Origin: Lacticaseibacillus chiayiensis
Lineage (GTDB): Bacteria; Bacillota; Bacilli; Lactobacillales; Lactobacillaceae
DNA: 64,000 nucleotides
Assembly (NCBI RefSeq): GCF_004123795.1
Contig: NZ_MSSM01000015.1
Coordinates: 26,582-90,581 of the forward strand
Reading direction: 5' to 3'
The position numbers and the translations under genes are program-made. Shown here one piece after another: positions 17,978-26,036 of the stretch. The notes under the pieces were generated by a model, which worked only from the letters and a program-made list of their open reading frames with translations, made no database searches and had not been told where the DNA came from. Numbering within the stretch: the first letter of the stretch is position 1; each line of letters starts with the position of its first letter.

Positions 17978-18016
17978 AAATCGTTTGACGCGAGTAAATG
18001 CGTCAAGCGATTTTTT
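17978..18016 (+). terminator. terminator of the nox unit
   Basis: AAATCGTTTGACGC pairs with GCGTCAAGCGATTTTTT. Confidence 0.9.
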
Positions 18017-18137
18017 GTCTTTTAAATTGGCTTGACTAAAAATCGACTAAACATGGTGCTTAAGTGAATGGCCTAGCCGCCTTTACATGGTATGATGAAG
18101 CCATTCACAACACGGCCAAAAGAAAGAGGTGATGGGA

Positions 18138-19451
18138 ATGCGGCGGAACTGGTGGCTCGTGCCATTTTTATTGCTGTTGGGATTCGGCTTTGCAACACTG
18201 CAGTCGGTTCAGGCGGCTTCTGGTAAATGGTATCGCGATCAAGGCGCCATGATGGGACCGGAAAGTCGCAAGGTTTTGCAACAGCTCAATAATCAGACTT
18301 TTGCTAAGGTTAAAGGCCATCCGCAAATAGCAGTCATGACGGTGGCATCGTTGCATGATGATGACATTGAAGATTATGCCAATGACCAATTTGCCAAAGC
18401 CGGCATTGGCAAAAAAGATTGGGAAAACGGGCTATTGCTAGTGCTTTCTCGCAATGATCACAAGTATTGGCTAGAAGTCGGTTATGGTCTAGAAGACGTC
18501 GTACCAGATGGCAGCGCCGATGAGATTGTAACGGACAGCGTTAAAAAACAGCTCAAGGCCGAAAATTATGATCGCGCCATTGCCATGCTTTTGACCAATA
18601 TCGGCAAGCGTGTTGTCGCCAAGCAAAGCGCGATTACGACGCCAACCCAAATCAAGGCTAAACGAGCACAAGATGCGGCAGTCAAGCAGGCACTTGTGGT
18701 TGCAGCGTTGGTTTTAGGCGGATTAATGGTGGTTTTCTTCTTGGTGCGTGCGGCCATGAATGCGCGGTTGCATGACGCGATGAGCGACCCTGGTGCGATG
18801 GCAGCTTTGCCGATTTATGCAGTAGTGACGGCTACGGGCATGAAGCTGCGTGTCGATGCTGCTTCCTTGCCGTTATTCCGTTTTGCCTGGTCCCATGACA
18901 AATTACGCGGGATCGGTATGGCTGGGCTGGTGCGAAGACGGTTTGAATCCTTGGCGCGAGAAATTCGGTTCATGGCTCCGCATCCATACTGGTATTACAA
19001 CGATCTTCATAACGCACTCCGGCAATTGTCAGATCATGACATTGTGAACGCCCCGACTGTGACAGCGCTGGCTGAGTTGCTGACACCGGCATTACAGGAT
19101 CGGTTAACAGCTGGGCAGCCATACGAAAAAGCCTACGCGACTTGGCTTAGTGAGCAAAAGCATATCACCAGCCAGGAAGCTGCCACGGTATGGACTGAAT
19201 TTCTTAAAAACGTGAAGCCGACCGATCAGTTTTCGGAAAAAACACTGGCGGCGACACTTTCAGTGATTCTTTTTCATGTCCGTCACCCAGACAAGGATCA
19301 GCATCTGAATCAAGACGATCTGCCACTGTGGGTGATGAGCGACTTTGGTTCCGGCTCCAGTAGCGATGGTGGTAGCGGGGGCTCAGATAATTTTGGCAGC
19401 GGATTCGGCGGTGGTTCCAGTGGTGGCGGCGGTTTTGGCGGCAGTTGGTGA
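18138..19451 (+). CDS. TPM-domain membrane protein with glycine-rich tail (YgcG-like)
   Basis: A 437-aa protein with a signal peptide (MRRNWWLVPFLLLLGFGFATLQSVQA), a TPM (TLP18.3/Psb32/MOLO-1) domain spanning roughly 35-160 with the features VMTVASLHDDDIEDYANDQFAKAGIG and GLLLVLSRNDHKYWLEVGYGLEDVVPD, one membrane helix near 185-210 (VVAALVLGGLMVVFFLV), a cytoplasmic region and a Gly/Ser-only tail (GSGFGGGSSGGGGFGGSW) typical of YgcG-type proteins. Function in bacteria is unclear. ATG 18138 was chosen because AAAGAGGTGA lies about five bases upstream. It stands alone. Confidence 0.85.
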   Translation: MRRNWWLVPFLLLLGFGFATLQSVQAASGKWYRDQGAMMGPESRKVLQQLNNQTFAKVKGHPQIAVMTVASLHDDDIEDYANDQFAKAGIGKKDWENGLLLVLSRNDHKYWLEVGYGLEDVVPDGSADEIVTDSVKKQLKAENYDRAIAMLLTNIGKRVVAKQSAITTPTQIKAKRAQDAAVKQALVVAALVLGGLMVVFFLVRAAMNARLHDAMSDPGAMAALPIYAVVTATGMKLRVDAASLPLFRFAWSHDKLRGIGMAGLVRRRFESLAREIRFMAPHPYWYYNDLHNALRQLSDHDIVNAPTVTALAELLTPALQDRLTAGQPYEKAYATWLSEQKHITSQEAATVWTEFLKNVKPTDQFSEKTLAATLSVILFHVRHPDKDQHLNQDDLPLWVMSDFGSGSSSDGGSGGSDNFGSGFGGGSSGGGGFGGSW

Positions 19452-19585
19452 CGTCCGAGTCATTGACCACTTTTTGAAAATGGCTTGAAAACCACATGCC
19501 ACGTGGGCTAACATTAAAAAATACAAACAAATTGATGTGCGGTTTTAGCTGTCAGAGTTAACTACATGAAAACGGGGCTGGATAG

Positions 19586-20428
19586 ATGGAGCAAATACTT
19601 TTGTTGATGGGAACCGGCTTGTTTGGCGGCATTCTTGGTGCAGTGCTTGGCGTTGGTGGCGGTATGATTATTACGCCGATTCTAACAATGCTCATGGGAT
19701 TACCGATCCAGTACGCGATTGGTGCCAGTATCGTATCCGTGATTGCAACCAGTTCAGGGGCGACAATTGCTTACTTGAAAGATGAAATGCTGAACTTACG
19801 TGTGGCCATGTTTTTGGAGATTGCAACTACGGTCGGCGCGGTTCTCGGTGCGATTGTGACGGGACTTGTGAACAGCAAAGTGCTGTATATTTTATTCGGC
19901 GCGTTGCTGATTTTCTCGGCGTTCAATATGATTCGTAAAATGCGGATGAAAGAGGACCAGTTGCGGCAGACAACACCAGATAAGATTGCCGAAAAGTTAC
20001 GGTTGAACGGGACTTTTTTTGACAAGGCGACTGGCAAGGAAGTTAGTTATACGGTGACCAATGTACCAGGCGGCTTTGCAATGATGTTTGGCGCCGGTAT
20101 TGCCTCCGGACTGTTAGGAATCGGTAGTGGGGCGTTTAAGGTGATCGCGATGGATACGATCATGCACATGCCATTGAAGCCTTCCAGTGCGACCAGCAAC
20201 CTCATGATGGGGGTCACCGCGGCTGCCAGTGCAACGGTGTATTATTTTGGCGGGCAACTGCAGCCGCAAATTGCTGCGCCACTGGCCATCGGGATCCTCA
20301 TTGGTGCGACAGTCGGTTCCCGGGTGATGCAGATTTTGCCGACCAAGGTTTTGCGCATGATCTTCATTCCGGTTATTGGCTATATGGGCATTCAAATGGC
20401 GCTTAAAGGATTTGGGGTGTCGATCTGA
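19586..20428 (+). CDS. TSUP (TauE/SafE) family permease
   Basis: A 280-aa integral membrane protein of the sulfite exporter TauE/SafE family, with two matching halves: GLFGGILGAVLGVGGGMIITPIL at the N-terminus and FGAGIASGLLGIGSGAFKVIAMD in the middle, the internal repeat of this family. Substrates in the family are sulfur-containing anions or organic acids; the one here is unknown. Its stop codon overlaps the start of the next gene (TGATG), so the two are translationally coupled. Confidence 0.9.
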   Translation: MEQILLLMGTGLFGGILGAVLGVGGGMIITPILTMLMGLPIQYAIGASIVSVIATSSGATIAYLKDEMLNLRVAMFLEIATTVGAVLGAIVTGLVNSKVLYILFGALLIFSAFNMIRKMRMKEDQLRQTTPDKIAEKLRLNGTFFDKATGKEVSYTVTNVPGGFAMMFGAGIASGLLGIGSGAFKVIAMDTIMHMPLKPSSATSNLMMGVTAAASATVYYFGGQLQPQIAAPLAIGILIGATVGSRVMQILPTKVLRMIFIPVIGYMGIQMALKGFGVSI

Positions 20429-20802
20429 TGGATAAGAAACTCAAAACCGAAATTAATGATGTCGAAATTATGATCGGCAAGGTCATGCAGATTGGTGTCA
20501 TTTTGGCGGCGTTGGTCATTGTTTTTGGGTTAATTTTGCTCATTGCGACCGGGTCGACAGGGTATCCGGCAGGTGTTCACCCGACGCGGGTTGGCGCTAT
20601 TTTGAGTGGAACTTTCGCTTTAAAACCTTACGCCGTGTTGATGACAGGCATCTTTTTGCTTATTTTGACACCGGTTTTGCGGGTCGTGGTTTCGATTTAT
20701 GCGTTCGCCGTGGAACATGACCACCTGTACGTGTGGATTACGACCGCTGTGCTGATTATTTTGATCGGTGCGATGACGATTGGGTATTTGGGCAATCGGT
20801 AG
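20428..20802 (+). CDS. DUF1634 membrane protein, partner of the TSUP permease
   Basis: A 124-aa protein with three membrane helices (MQIGVILAALVIVFGLILLIAT, VLMTGIFLLILTPVLRVVVSIYAF and VWITTAVLIILIGAMTIGYLG). DUF1634 genes are usually coupled to TSUP permeases as here (one-base overlap), suggesting a two-part transporter. The biochemical role is unknown. Confidence 0.88.
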   Translation: MDKKLKTEINDVEIMIGKVMQIGVILAALVIVFGLILLIATGSTGYPAGVHPTRVGAILSGTFALKPYAVLMTGIFLLILTPVLRVVVSIYAFAVEHDHLYVWITTAVLIILIGAMTIGYLGNR

Positions 20803-20816
20803 GCTGGTGAATCAAT

Positions 20817-20873
20817 AAAAAGAGGACTTTCAAATTGCAGACATGCGTGCCTGTGATTCGGAAGTCCTCTTTT
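20817..20873. terminator. terminator between converging genes
   Basis: AAAAGAGGACTT pairs with AAGTCCTCTTTT; the symmetric A/T tracts allow action in both directions. Confidence 0.9.
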
Positions 20874-20884
20874 CGTGCGGCAAC

Positions 20885-21091
20885 TTACTTGCCATTCGGT
20901 TTGTGTTCCATATAATCCTTCAGCGTGGCGACGACGGAAGAATCCGGCATCTCACGCATAGATTTGATGTTGTGAATATGTTCCACTGATACATGGCTGT
21001 TAAGCGCCATCTCCGTGTCCGTTAGATGATTTTTGCGCTGGAAATCGATAATTTCCCGTGAAAATGCACTGATTTGATCTTTTTCAGCCAA
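20885..21091 (-). CDS. small HTH-like protein (LBP_cg2779-type)
   Basis: A 68-aa protein starting at TTG 21091 with GAGGAGG seven bases upstream. The segment IIDFQRKNHLTDTEMALNSHVSVEHIHNIKSM looks like a short helix-turn-helix of the Xre type, without the rest of a repressor. It resembles a small Lactobacillus family named after LBP_cg2779; function unknown. Confidence 0.75.
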   Translation of the reverse strand: MAEKDQISAFSREIIDFQRKNHLTDTEMALNSHVSVEHIHNIKSMREMPDSSVVATLKDYMEHKPNGK

Positions 21092-21426
21092 AACGATTCC
21101 TCCTCGTGAGCCTTTACTAACAGTATAACGATTTTTGTCAAGGTGCGCACGTATGACATTTAATCGTAACTTTGTCGCGATTCAGTAGCGAAAAGGATAG
21201 GTTGCAAAGATGGCATACAAGGCGATATTCGAAAAATGGTCATGGGATAAACTTAAAGATTGCAATAGCGAACAAATGTTTGTATAATGAAGATGTACCA
21301 AAAGAGAGCGTCAAAACTGCCAACATCCCGATGATAAAACAGTTGATTTGGTGAGGCTTAGACAAGGTTGCCAGTCGCTCGATGATGTGAGAAGTATTGC
21401 CTTGATTTGAAAGGTAAGGTGAGCTT
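21092..21426 (+). other. intergenic region with SOS-type promoter and long leader
   Basis: No convincing gene. It holds the promoter of the minus-strand small HTH gene and, at 21269-21288, a LexA-like box overlapping a TATAAT. About 140 bases of leader separate that promoter from the ORF at 21427. A 15-codon ORF starting at 21288 lies directly after the promoter but has no ribosome site. Confidence 0.5.
21269..21282 (+). promoter_or_regulatory. LexA (SOS) box overlapping a -10 hexamer
   Basis: CGAACAAATGTTTG fits the Firmicute SOS-box consensus CGAACRNRYGTTYG at every position except the pyrimidine-rich detail, and TATAAT follows at 21283-21288. Bound LexA would block this promoter. Confidence 0.6.
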
Positions 21427-21732
21427 ATGGAACATTATGCTTACTTGCAAGACTTAGCCGCTAGTCAAAGTGACCGTGATTTGCGTGTGCGGATTTGGGA
21501 CAATAAGAATATCATCATTCGGCGAAACCAGAGCCAGCATCAAGGTTTGGCAACCCAAGTCTGGGATGCCTGGTTGCGTCAGGAATTGCGACGCTTTAAC
21601 GGATTTGAGCCGATTATTGAAGTGGATGACTTTTCGGGTCATCAGGAAATCAAGTTTTTTAAAGAGAATGAACTGGCCGATGCCGTTCACTTTATTCTGC
21701 AGGGTGAAGGAACGATTGAAACAGCCAGTTGA
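21427..21732 (+). CDS. hypothetical protein behind a LexA-like promoter
   Basis: A soluble 101-aa protein (MEHYAYLQDLAASQSDRDLRVRIWDNKNIIIRRNQ...) without a recognisable domain, signal or membrane segment. AAGGTAAGGTGAG lies upstream of ATG. The only promoter-like signal I see upstream is the one carrying the SOS box about 140 bases away, so it may be DNA-damage inducible. Neighbours give no further hint. Confidence 0.7.
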   Translation: MEHYAYLQDLAASQSDRDLRVRIWDNKNIIIRRNQSQHQGLATQVWDAWLRQELRRFNGFEPIIEVDDFSGHQEIKFFKENELADAVHFILQGEGTIETAS

Positions 21733-21867
21733 GGGGGTTGTTGAGTCGCAGTGTCAGTGATACTGCGACTTTTTGAGTACTCACAGCCAAACAGTGCACC
21801 TCACCAATTATGTAAGCTTTTACAACCCCGCAGTTATCAGTATACTGGACTTAATGAGGTGAGGACG

Positions 21868-22335
21868 ATGAAGGCGATTATTTTATATGCGTCAATCACG
21901 GGCAATGCTAAGGGAATGGCTCGGATTGAGCAGCAGTTTTTTGAACATTATGGGTGGGATGTCACGCTTGGCGAAATGATTCAGACAGATCCGAGCAAGA
22001 TTAAAGATTATGACGTGTTGGTTTTGGCGACCTATACTTGGACTGGTGGCGTCATTCCGGAAGAAACGCAGGATTTTTATGAGGATCTAAGCAATCTCGA
22101 CTTCTCTGAGAAGCCGCTGGTTTTTGGCGTGCTCGGCACCGGTGATCCATATTACGGCAAGGATTACAATACGGCACCGGAGTTGTTTGAAGCGGTTTTG
22201 CGGGCGAGCGGAGCGGTTCAGGGGGCAGCGCCGGTCAAAATCGCGCTGAATGTTAAGCAAGAAGAAATACCCCAATTTGCGACGTTCACGCAGAGCCTTA
22301 TCAAGCAAGCAGAAGCAGTTCAAAGTGAGAAGTAA
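21868..22335 (+). CDS. flavodoxin
   Basis: A 155-aa FMN-binding electron carrier. The phosphate-binding loop ASITGNAKGMA follows the first strand MKAIILY, and the loops LATYTWTGGVIPEE and FGVLGTGDPYYGKDY match flavodoxin positions for the isoalloxazine ring. ATG 21868 was chosen because GAGGTGAGG lies upstream; the frame is open to 21751 but without a ribosome site. It is followed by a tandem pair of palindromic repeats and no obvious terminator. Confidence 0.92.
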   Translation: MKAIILYASITGNAKGMARIEQQFFEHYGWDVTLGEMIQTDPSKIKDYDVLVLATYTWTGGVIPEETQDFYEDLSNLDFSEKPLVFGVLGTGDPYYGKDYNTAPELFEAVLRASGAVQGAAPVKIALNVKQEEIPQFATFTQSLIKQAEAVQSEK

Positions 22336-22368
22336 CCTAAAGTGGCGTGGTATACTAAAGCCAGAAAG

Positions 22369-22485
22369 TGCTCCCCAGCGCAGAAGCCTGTATGTAAGGA
22401 CCTTGGTCGCAATGGCCAAGCCCGGGCTATCACGCCCCAGGCCACTTACACTCCGGCTTCTAACCGCGCTGGCTCGCGCTCACCA
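22369..22485 (+). repeat. interspersed palindromic repeat, copy B (tandem with C)
   Basis: Complete copy. Stems include CCAGCGC with GCGCTGG, GAAGCC with GGCTTC, GTAAG with CTTAC, and ATGGCC with GGCTAT (a wobble pair). Compared with copy C it has four differences over about 115 bases. The left end is immediately preceded by CCAGAAAGTG (22361-22370), which recurs exactly after copy C. Confidence 0.92.
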
Positions 22486-22487
22486 TA

Positions 22488-22607
22488 ACGCGCTCCCCAG
22501 CGCAGAAGCCTGCATGTAAGGACCTTGGTCGCAATGGCCAAGCCCGGGCCATCACGCCCCAAGGCCACTTACACTCCGGCTTCTAACCGTGCTGGCTCGC
22601 GCTCACC
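22488..22607 (+). repeat. interspersed palindromic repeat, copy C (tandem with B)
   Basis: Complete copy, joined to copy B through a short ATA spacer. Stems: GAAGCC/GGCTTC, GTAAG/CTTAC, CCTTGG/CCAAGG, ATGGCC/GGCCAT. The right end is followed by CCAGAAAGTG (22606-22615) and then by the ribosome site of the next gene. Confidence 0.92.
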
Positions 22608-22625
22608 AGAAAGTGAGGGGTCTTC

Positions 22626-22868
22626 ATGAGTGAGGAAATTGTTTTCTTCAATCCCGGCGATGCAGTTGCCAATGATTATGACTTTGCCGCTGCTCGACGT
22701 AGCGCACAAATCTATAAGGCACAACACGTCGTTGATGAAGGATTGGTTGTTGCAAAGGATAAAGGCGGCAAATACTCGGTTTTCTATGAAGCGGCTGGCA
22801 CGCCTGACGCAAAGGCAAAGGGTGACTATAAGAATGTTGGCAAGTATACGATTCTGGCTCACCTATGA
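22626..22868 (+). CDS. hypothetical protein, 80 aa
   Basis: A soluble, charged 80-aa protein (MSEEIVFFNPGDAVANDYDFAAARR...) of unknown family. GTGAGGGG gives a ribosome site seven bases before ATG. Its end overlaps the next gene by four bases (ATGA), so the two are coupled. The tandem repeat B/C lies directly upstream, in its leader or promoter region. Confidence 0.75.
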   Translation: MSEEIVFFNPGDAVANDYDFAAARRSAQIYKAQHVVDEGLVVAKDKGGKYSVFYEAAGTPDAKAKGDYKNVGKYTILAHL

Positions 22869-23059
22869 CGAAGACAACCTGGTATCGTGTCGCATTGGTG
22901 GCAATTGCCATTGTTCTCATTGCGGTTATTTATGACTTCATGCAACAACATCAAATTGCGAATCCGTTTTTGGTAGGCGGCTTGGGCTTAACTCTCGGCG
23001 TTGTTCTCGCGATGCTTTTAGCCAGTTTCTGGCAACCACATAATTCGCAAAAGCACTAA
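22865..23059 (+). CDS. small two-TM membrane protein, 64 aa
   Basis: Two hydrophobic helices (YRVALVAIAIVLIAVIYDFM and PFLVGGLGLTLGVVLAMLLASFW) with a basic, histidine-containing tail. The start overlaps the previous gene's stop (ATGA), showing translational coupling. Family not recognised; probably a membrane partner of the 80-aa protein. Confidence 0.7.
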   Translation: MTKTTWYRVALVAIAIVLIAVIYDFMQQHQIANPFLVGGLGLTLGVVLAMLLASFWQPHNSQKH

Positions 23060-23087
23060 ATGATTGAAACGATGATTGTTCAAAAAT

Positions 23088-23144
23088 AAAACGCCAGACA
23101 ACCTGAAGCCAATCACTTGGCGATTGCGGTTGCTTGACGTTTTT
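23088..23144. terminator. terminator between converging genes
   Basis: AAACGCCAGACAACC pairs imperfectly with GGTTGCTTGACGTTTTT, with an inner hairpin GCCAA/TTGGC. Confidence 0.75.
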
Positions 23145-23163
23145 AATTATGGTGAGCGATTGG

Positions 23164-24126
23164 TTAACCATTAACAACATATTGCGGCTGTTTGCCGTTC
23201 AAAACAGCGAGTGTATTGTCCGTTACGATTTTGGCCATGGCATCACGTGCCTCGACTGTTGCGTTGCCGATGTGCGGCGTTAACACAACGTTGTCGAGAG
23301 CTTTGAGTCCTGAACTGACATGCGGTTCAGCTTCATAGACGTCTAAAGCAGCACCAGCCAGACGGTGAGCCGTCAGCTGCTCAAGCAAGGCGGTTTCATC
23401 AATCAAAGGACCACGTGCCGCGTTGATGAGATAAGCACTTGGCTTCATCGTTGCCAGTGCTTGGGCATTGAGTAAATGGTGAGTGGCCGGAACCAGCGGC
23501 AAATGAAGCGTGACGATATCACTTTGCTTCAACAATGTGGTCTGATCCGTAAAGGTCGCTCCTAGTGCCTGTTCAGCCTCGCGCTTCAGGCGGTGATGCT
23601 GCGTGTATAGAATTTTGGCATCAAATGCGTGCACGCGTTTGGCGACGGCCTGGCCGATTTGTCCCATGCCGATGATGCCGACTGTTTTGCCGGCAAGTTC
23701 GTGGCCTAAGAAGAACGTCGGTGCCCAGCCAGAAAAACCGGGACCGCGCATTAAGCGATCGCCTTCTGTGACTCGATGTAAAACTGCCAGCATCAAGGCT
23801 AGTGTCACCTCGGCTGTTGACGTGGTTGAAACTTTTGGTGTGTTCGTCACCAGAACGCCCTGAGCCTTGGCAGCGGTGACGTCAATGTTATTGAAGCCGG
23901 CACCGTAATTTGCAACGAGTTTCAGATGTGGCGCTTTTGCGAGTGTTGCTGCTGTGACAGGCGTTGAAAGCGCCGTAATGAGAACTTCAGTGTTAGCTAA
24001 ATGACTTTGGAGCTCATCTTCAGTAATGAGTCCCTTACCGTTGTACGTGTCAAAATCCACTCCGGCTTTTTGCAATGCCGCGTTGGCGGACTTAGGCAAA
24101 GCTGCTGAAACATAAACCTGTGGCAT
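23164..24126 (-). CDS. NAD-dependent D-2-hydroxyacid dehydrogenase
   Basis: A 320-aa enzyme that reduces 2-oxo acids to D-2-hydroxy acids (or the reverse). The NAD motif VGIIGMGQIGQAVAKR is near 150-165; the substrate arginine is in LINAARGPLIDE and the catalytic histidine in LTPHIGNATVEAR, with the intervening acidic DVYEAEP. The closest group is glyoxylate/hydroxypyruvate- or 2-oxoisocaproate-type dehydrogenases rather than D-lactate dehydrogenase. AAGGGAGG precedes ATG 24126. Monocistronic. Confidence 0.9.
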   Translation of the reverse strand: MPQVYVSAALPKSANAALQKAGVDFDTYNGKGLITEDELQSHLANTEVLITALSTPVTAATLAKAPHLKLVANYGAGFNNIDVTAAKAQGVLVTNTPKVSTTSTAEVTLALMLAVLHRVTEGDRLMRGPGFSGWAPTFFLGHELAGKTVGIIGMGQIGQAVAKRVHAFDAKILYTQHHRLKREAEQALGATFTDQTTLLKQSDIVTLHLPLVPATHHLLNAQALATMKPSAYLINAARGPLIDETALLEQLTAHRLAGAALDVYEAEPHVSSGLKALDNVVLTPHIGNATVEARDAMAKIVTDNTLAVLNGKQPQYVVNG

Positions 24127-24358
24127 CGATATTGCCTCCCTTAGGTCAAACCGAACCTACGACAAAATTCATTTATTACTTACCCTAAGTGTAATACAGG
24201 TTCCGCCAAATGAATAAAATCGCGACCATCTTTTCCAAGCACCGAAGATGACATAGGACGCCATTAAGGTTCAAAAAGAAACAAGAACTGACGTGCACGA
24301 TCAATTTGTGTTACACTCATAATGGTAACAAAAAGTAAGCAAAGGGGATTGATCGTTG

Positions 24359-24760
24359 ATGGCAACTTTAACGCAAGAAATGAAAGATATGATCGGTGCA
24401 CAGCTTAACTACTTGGCAACCGCTGATGAACACGGCAATCCGCAAGTCGGCCCCAAAGGCACGATGCGGGTTTTGGATGATCATCACTTGATTTACAACG
24501 AAGAAACCGGTAAACAGGCGTGGCATAACCTGCAGTACTCCAAAAAGGCCGCAGTTGCTTCGGTTGATTACAAAGCTTTGAAGGGTTTTCGTTTTGAAGG
24601 TACAGTTGAGTTCCATCATGATGACAAGATTTTTGAAGATGCCCAGGCGTTTGCCAAGGAGCGTCACTTACCGGCAGCCATCAGTGCTGTGGTCATCAAT
24701 GTGGAGCGCATTTATAAGCTTGATGCCGGCCCGAATGCTGGCGATTTGATTGAAGGCTAA
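24359..24760 (+). CDS. pyridoxamine 5'-phosphate oxidase family protein
   Basis: A 133-aa FMN-binding split-barrel protein. The N-terminal YLATADEHGNPQVGPKGTMRVLDDHHLIY is characteristic, followed by KKAAVASVDYKALKGFRFEGTVEFH. It is too short for genuine PdxH; such proteins bind flavin and their substrates are mostly unknown. ATG 24359 follows AAGGGGATTGATC; TTG 24356 is an alternative. It is followed by two hairpins. Confidence 0.85.
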   Translation: MATLTQEMKDMIGAQLNYLATADEHGNPQVGPKGTMRVLDDHHLIYNEETGKQAWHNLQYSKKAAVASVDYKALKGFRFEGTVEFHHDDKIFEDAQAFAKERHLPAAISAVVINVERIYKLDAGPNAGDLIEG

Positions 24761-24849
24761 TGGTCGAACCATTACCACATGTTGAGTGTGGCTTAGATCC
24801 AAAGGTTTTCAGTCGCCCCGTTAATCTTTTTAATTAACGGATTAATATT

Positions 24850-24887
24850 CCCGTCGTTGTGTAAATCGCATAACGACGGGATTTTTT
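24850..24887 (+). terminator. terminator of the PPOX-family gene
   Basis: CCCGTCGTT pairs with AACGACGGG followed by ATTTTTT. Confidence 0.9.
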
Positions 24888-24987
24888 GTGGTTTAAATTA
24901 AATACTAATTGTTATTATTAGCATATTTATTGCGAATGCTCAGTCCGTTTCGTTAAGCTTAAGATAGTTCAAAAGTTGTTAGTCGTC

Positions 24988-25106
24988 ACGCGCTCCCCGG
25001 CGCAGAAACCTGCGTGTAAGGACCTTGGTCGCAATGGCCTAAGCCCGGGTCATCACGCCCAAGGCCACTTACACTCCGGTTTCTAACCGCGCCGGCTCGC
25101 GCTCAC
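24988..25106 (+). repeat. interspersed palindromic repeat, copy D (upstream of stress cluster)
   Basis: Complete copy. The outer stem is CCGGCGC with GCGCCGG and the second stem GAAACC with GGTTTC; both differ from copies A-C at paired positions and stay complementary. GTAAG/CTTAC and CCTTGG/CCAAGG are conserved. It lies just before the ribosome site of the GlsB-like gene. Confidence 0.92.
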
Positions 25107-25127
25107 AAAACAGAAAGGGTGAGAACC

Positions 25128-25385
25128 ATGATGCATTTAATTTGGACACTGATTATCGGTGCCGTGATTGGCTGTATTGGACAGCTGATCGTTGATCGAG
25201 ACATGCCGCTTGGCTGGCTTGGCAATATTATCGGCGGGCTTATCGGTGCATGGCTCGGCACGGCATTACTTGGCAACTGGGGGCCGTCGCTGGCTGGCAT
25301 GGCCTTAATTCCGGCAATTATCGGCGCGGTGATTGTTGTCTTCCTTGTTTCCTTGCTGCTAGGTACGACACGGCGCAAGGCATAG
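25128..25385 (+). CDS. GlsB/YeaQ/YmgE family stress-response membrane protein
   Basis: An 85-aa protein with three glycine-rich membrane helices (IWTLIIGAVIGCIGQLI, GWLGNIIGGLIGAWLGTALLG and MALIPAIIGAVIVVFLVSLLLG), the transglycosylase-associated (PF04226) pattern. Members are linked to envelope and acid stress. ATG 25128 follows AAAGGGTGAG. It is the first gene of a five-gene unit with AmaP and two Asp23 proteins. Confidence 0.9.
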   Translation: MMHLIWTLIIGAVIGCIGQLIVDRDMPLGWLGNIIGGLIGAWLGTALLGNWGPSLAGMALIPAIIGAVIVVFLVSLLLGTTRRKA

Positions 25386-25398
25386 GGGGCAGTAAAAG

Positions 25399-25938
25399 AT
25401 GAAACCGATAACGAAAGGATTGTTTGGCTTCGTTGCCATTTGCGGTTTGTTGCAGAGCGCGGGTTTGGCGCTATTACTTTGGCCCAATCGTGAATTTACC
25501 CAGTTCTATTTGCAACAGGCAGTGTGGATGCGGCCAGTCATGATCGGTTTGACCGGACTAGTGATGCTTGTTTTTCTGATCATGCTGCTGGTAGCCATTT
25601 TCCGGCGCTCGACAGCCAACGCCTTGATACTGGCTGGCGATGACGGCGATTTGACACTTGATAAAAGTGCCATTGAAAATACGGTGGCCAAAGCCATTGT
25701 CGCTCGTCATTTTGCCAAATCAGTGGACGTGGACGTCAGCATTAGAAAGAAGCAAGTGGCTCGCATGCGAATCGCCGCCTTTTCCGGGAATGGTAAAGAG
25801 CTGAAACAAGAGGCGAAGCAGATTGAAGAAACTGCGCGCCAGAAGCTGCAGGAATGTCTGGGCGTTCCCGTCAAACATGTGCGGGTACAGCTGCTTCCGG
25901 CAACGAAGGTCAAGGCCAAAACTGCCCGGGTCATTTGA
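25399..25938 (+). CDS. amaP: alkaline shock response membrane anchor protein AmaP
   Basis: A 179-aa protein with two N-terminal membrane helices (LFGFVAICGLLQSAGLALLLW and MIGLTGLVMLVFLIMLLVAIF) and a cytoplasmic domain (GDLTLDKSAIENTVAKAIVARH...) that resembles the AmaP/Asp23 fold. In Staphylococcus AmaP recruits Asp23 to the membrane; the two Asp23 genes just downstream fit that role. AGGGGGC precedes ATG. Confidence 0.9.
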   Translation: MKPITKGLFGFVAICGLLQSAGLALLLWPNREFTQFYLQQAVWMRPVMIGLTGLVMLVFLIMLLVAIFRRSTANALILAGDDGDLTLDKSAIENTVAKAIVARHFAKSVDVDVSIRKKQVARMRIAAFSGNGKELKQEAKQIEETARQKLQECLGVPVKHVRVQLLPATKVKAKTARVI

Positions 25939-26036
25939 TGTCGCGGATGGATGAAGGTTGATTGCCGGTCAATCCGGGTGCGCACCTAAGCATCGTTGGC
26001 ATCAGCGTTCATCAGCTACGAAAGGGTGATAACAGC

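Larger units (their letters stand above)
24761..25127 (+). other. intergenic region with terminator and repeat copy D
   Basis: Contains a hairpin (CCGTTAAT/ATTAACGG at 24819-24841), a terminator (24850-24887), an AT-rich stretch that may hold the promoter of the stress cluster, and palindromic repeat copy D ending about 20 bases before the first gene of that cluster. Confidence 0.7.

Noticed and set aside
21172..21354. A 60-aa plus-strand frame in the gap before the LexA-like promoter.
   Set aside because: No ribosome site, and it runs through the promoter and SOS box; unlikely to be coding.
24988..25106. Target-site duplication around repeat copy D.
   Set aside because: No flanking direct repeat longer than four bases could be found, unlike the B/C pair.
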